Assembly: GCF_002934325.1 (NCBI RefSeq)
Contig: NZ_PTIV01000005.1
Span: 93,498-157,497, forward strand
Direction: 5' to 3'
DNA: 64,000 nucleotides
DNA from: Marinobacter persicus
GTDB taxonomy: Bacteria > Pseudomonadota > Gammaproteobacteria > Pseudomonadales > Oleiphilaceae
The notes below the pieces were generated by a model. It had not been told where the DNA came from, did not search any database, and worked only from the letters and a program-made list of their open reading frames with translations. Positions 62,599 to 64,000 of this stretch are shown in pieces (position 1 is the stretch's first letter; every line of letters begins with the position of its first letter). Both the position numbers and the translations under genes were made by a program.

Positions 62599-63357
62599 GT
62601 GTGGATAGGCGCGGTCACTCTGTTTCCGGACATGTTTTCAGCGGTGACGGATTATGGAATAACCGGAAGGGCGGTTCGTGAAGGTCTTGTGACTTTCCAG
62701 AGCTGGAATCCCCGGGATTTTACCCATGACCGTCATCGCACGGTGGATGACCGTCCGTATGGTGGCGGCCCTGGCATGCTGATGAAAATTCAGCCCCTCA
62801 GGGACGCCATTCATGCGGCCCGGGCATCGGCACCCGGCAAGGCCTGTGTGGTCTATATGTCGCCGCAGGGCGAAAAGCTGGATCAGTCGGTGGTGGAATC
62901 TCTGGCCGCCGAGCAACAGCTGATTCTGGTTGCCGGTCGTTATGAAGGCGTGGACGAACGCCTGATAGCGGCGGAAGTCGACCGGGAAGTGTCGTTGGGG
63001 GATTTTGTGCTCTCCGGCGGCGAACTGGCGGCGATGGCCGTGATCGATGCGGTTACGCGTTTTGTTCCCGGAGCATTGGGGCATGCGCAGTCAGCGGAGC
63101 AGGATTCCTTTGCTGATGGTTTGCTGGATTGTCCGCACTACACCCGGCCCGAGGTTTACGAAGGTCAGGCGGTGCCGGAAGTTCTTCTGGGCGGGCACCA
63201 CGAACAGATCCGGCTTTGGCGATTGAAAGAGTCACTGAGGCGAACACAGCAGCGGCGTCCCGACCTGCTGGAACAGCGGGAGCTTACGGACGAAGAGCGC
63301 CGGCTGCTGGAAGAAATTTTGAACGAACCGGGTGCCACTGAGTCATCAGGGCATTGA
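62599..63357 (+). CDS. trmD: tRNA (guanine-37-N1)-methyltransferase
   Basis: 252 residues. The SPOUT/trefoil-knot SAM site is seen in [14 protein letters not shown] and [15 protein letters not shown], and [18 protein letters not shown] is the substrate-side block. TrmD methylates G37 next to the anticodon and prevents frameshifts. The GTG start at 62599 gives [13 protein letters not shown] as in the family. Confidence 0.97.
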   Translation: MWIGAVTLFPDMFSAVTDYGITGRAVREGLVTFQSWNPRDFTHDRHRTVDDRPYGGGPGMLMKIQPLRDAIHAARASAPGKACVVYMSPQGEKLDQSVVESLAAEQQLILVAGRYEGVDERLIAAEVDREVSLGDFVLSGGELAAMAVIDAVTRFVPGALGHAQSAEQDSFADGLLDCPHYTRPEVYEGQAVPEVLLGGHHEQIRLWRLKESLRRTQQRRPDLLEQRELTDEERRLLEEILNEPGATESSGH

Positions 63358-63383
63358 AAGATTGGGTATCAGGAGCATTTACG

Positions 63384-63740
63384 ATGAGCGGCAAGAACAA
63401 CATCATCAGTCAACTTGAAGCAGAACAGATGACCAAGGAAATCCCTGCGTTCGCGCCGGGTGACACCGTGGTTGTTCAGGTTCGCGTAACTGAAGGTAAC
63501 CGTGAGCGTCTGCAGGCGTTCGAAGGCGTGGTTATCGGTAAGCGCAACCGTGGCATGAACTCTTCCTTCACCGTTCGTAAGGTGTCTTACGGCGTGGGTG
63601 TTGAGCGTACTTTCCAGACCTACTCCAAGCTGATCGACAGTGTCAGCGTGAAGCGTCGTGGTGACGTGCGTCAGGCCAAGCTGTACTACCTGCGTGACCT
63701 GTCTGGTAAGGCAGCTCGCATCAAGGAAAAGCTTAACTGA
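63384..63740 (+). CDS. rplS: 50S ribosomal protein L19
   Basis: 118 residues, normal length. [20 protein letters not shown] and [20 protein letters not shown] are the signature blocks, and the Lys-rich end [10 protein letters not shown] is typical. L19 sits at the 30S-50S interface. ATG 63384 is chosen because the family begins about 15 residues before the IPAF block; upstream in-frame codons overlap the trmD end. It closes the operon. Confidence 0.98.
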   Translation: MSGKNNIISQLEAEQMTKEIPAFAPGDTVVVQVRVTEGNRERLQAFEGVVIGKRNRGMNSSFTVRKVSYGVGVERTFQTYSKLIDSVSVKRRGDVRQAKLYYLRDLSGKAARIKEKLN

Positions 63741-63764
63741 GTTCGGAATTCCGACGCAGTTACG

Positions 63765-63793
63765 AAAAGCAGCCTCAAGGGGCTGCTTTTTTT
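63765..63793 (+). terminator. Terminator of the rpsP-rimM-trmD-rplS operon
   Basis: AAAAGCAGCC and GGCTGCTTTTTTT pair around TCAAGG, followed by a seven-T run. It lies 24 bases past the rplS stop. The group II intron begins three bases after the T-run. Confidence 0.92.
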
Positions 63794-63796
63794 ATG

Positions 63797-64000
63797 GTGC
63801 GCCAGGCATGGCGCGTAGCGCCTTGGCGGCGCTGTTCCGGTACAGGTGGTGCTGGCCGGATGACTTGGGGGTGCAAGTCCCCTGTGGGCCCGGCAAGGGG
63901 AACCACTAGCCGGACGGCAAGGGTGTCCACCGCGAGGTGGAATCTGAAGGAAGCCGCAGGCAAAGCACTGGCCCGACGAACAGGAATCGCATCAGGCGGT
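63797..64000 (+). mobile_element. Group II intron, 5' end (probably IIC type), continuing past the window
   Basis: The sequence begins GTGCGCCAGGCATGGCGC, the 5' boundary type of bacterial group II introns. Further conserved domain I blocks follow in order: GGGGGTGCAAGTCCCC, AACCACTAGCC, GGCAAGGGTGTCCACCGCG, GGTGGAATCTGAAGGAAGCC, GGCAAA and GAACAGGAATCGCAT. These match, in order and spacing, the ribozyme domain I known from IIC introns such as that of Oceanobacillus. Insertion right after an intrinsic terminator is the habit of IIC introns. The reverse transcriptase gene and domain V would lie beyond position 64000. Confidence 0.88.

Overview
The window looks like the chromosome of a marine gammaproteobacterium close to Marinobacter. 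This rests on gene order (lolB-ispE-tRNA-Gln-prs-rplY-pth-ychF, hemA-prfA-prmC-moeB, ffh then rpsP-rimM-trmD-rplS, minCDE) and on the style of the proteins. No 16S gene is present, so the genus is an inference.

Layout. 1-8.3 kb: the tail of a chemoreceptor, a small secreted DUF4124 protein, tRNA-Met, then a minus-strand housekeeping run (TPR lipoprotein, lolB, ispE, tRNA-Gln, prs, rplY, pth, ychF). 8.4-14.2 kb: hemA-prfA-prmC-moeB, two long perfect hairpins, and a CPD photolyase. 14.3-19 kb: a tight operon of a DUF432 protein, an MscS channel, RimB-like protease, RimK ligase, an AstE/aspartoacylase-like enzyme and YjbQ. 19.1-21.3 kb: a PAS-PAS-GGDEF-EAL protein with a degenerate cyclase motif. 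21.4-33.7 kb: a complete type I-C CRISPR-Cas locus. It comprises a WYL regulator, cas3-cas5c-cas8c-cas7c, an embedded toxin-antitoxin-like pair (DUF4258 plus YgiT-type zinc finger), cas4-cas1-cas2, and an array of 44 identical repeats and 43 spacers, one of them present twice. 34-40.7 kb: a TAXI-type TRAP transporter behind a clear sigma-54 promoter, followed by a DctB/DctD-like pair that probably drives it. 40.7-45.4 kb: PhoH-family protein, minCDE, a third long hairpin and dinB. 45.4-53 kb: a glycosyltransferase/PAP2 pair and an olsBA-like ornithine-lipid pair, each preceded by 11-bp phased GTGAC/GTCAC repeats placed exactly as Pho boxes should be, with an RstA/RstB-like two-component system beside them. 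53-60 kb: an orphan FbpC-like ABC ATPase, argF, grxD, a DUF1631 protein, a CNNM/CorC-type transporter and a CcsA-like YpjD. 60-64 kb: ffh, rpsP-rimM-trmD-rplS, the operon terminator, and, three bases past its T-run, the 5' end of a bacterial group II intron that runs off the window.

The most interesting signals are (i) the toxin-antitoxin-like pair between the interference and adaptation halves of the cas operon; (ii) two matched Pho-box arrays that would join ornithine-lipid and glycolipid synthesis into one phosphate-starvation lipid-remodelling regulon; (iii) three unrelated-arm but perfectly self-complementary hairpins sharing inner motifs, an apparent family of structured intergenic elements; (iv) the sigma-54 promoter that ties the TAXI transporter to the adjacent DctBD pair; and (v) the terminator-associated group II intron. 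All assignments are from reading the sequence; no database search was run.
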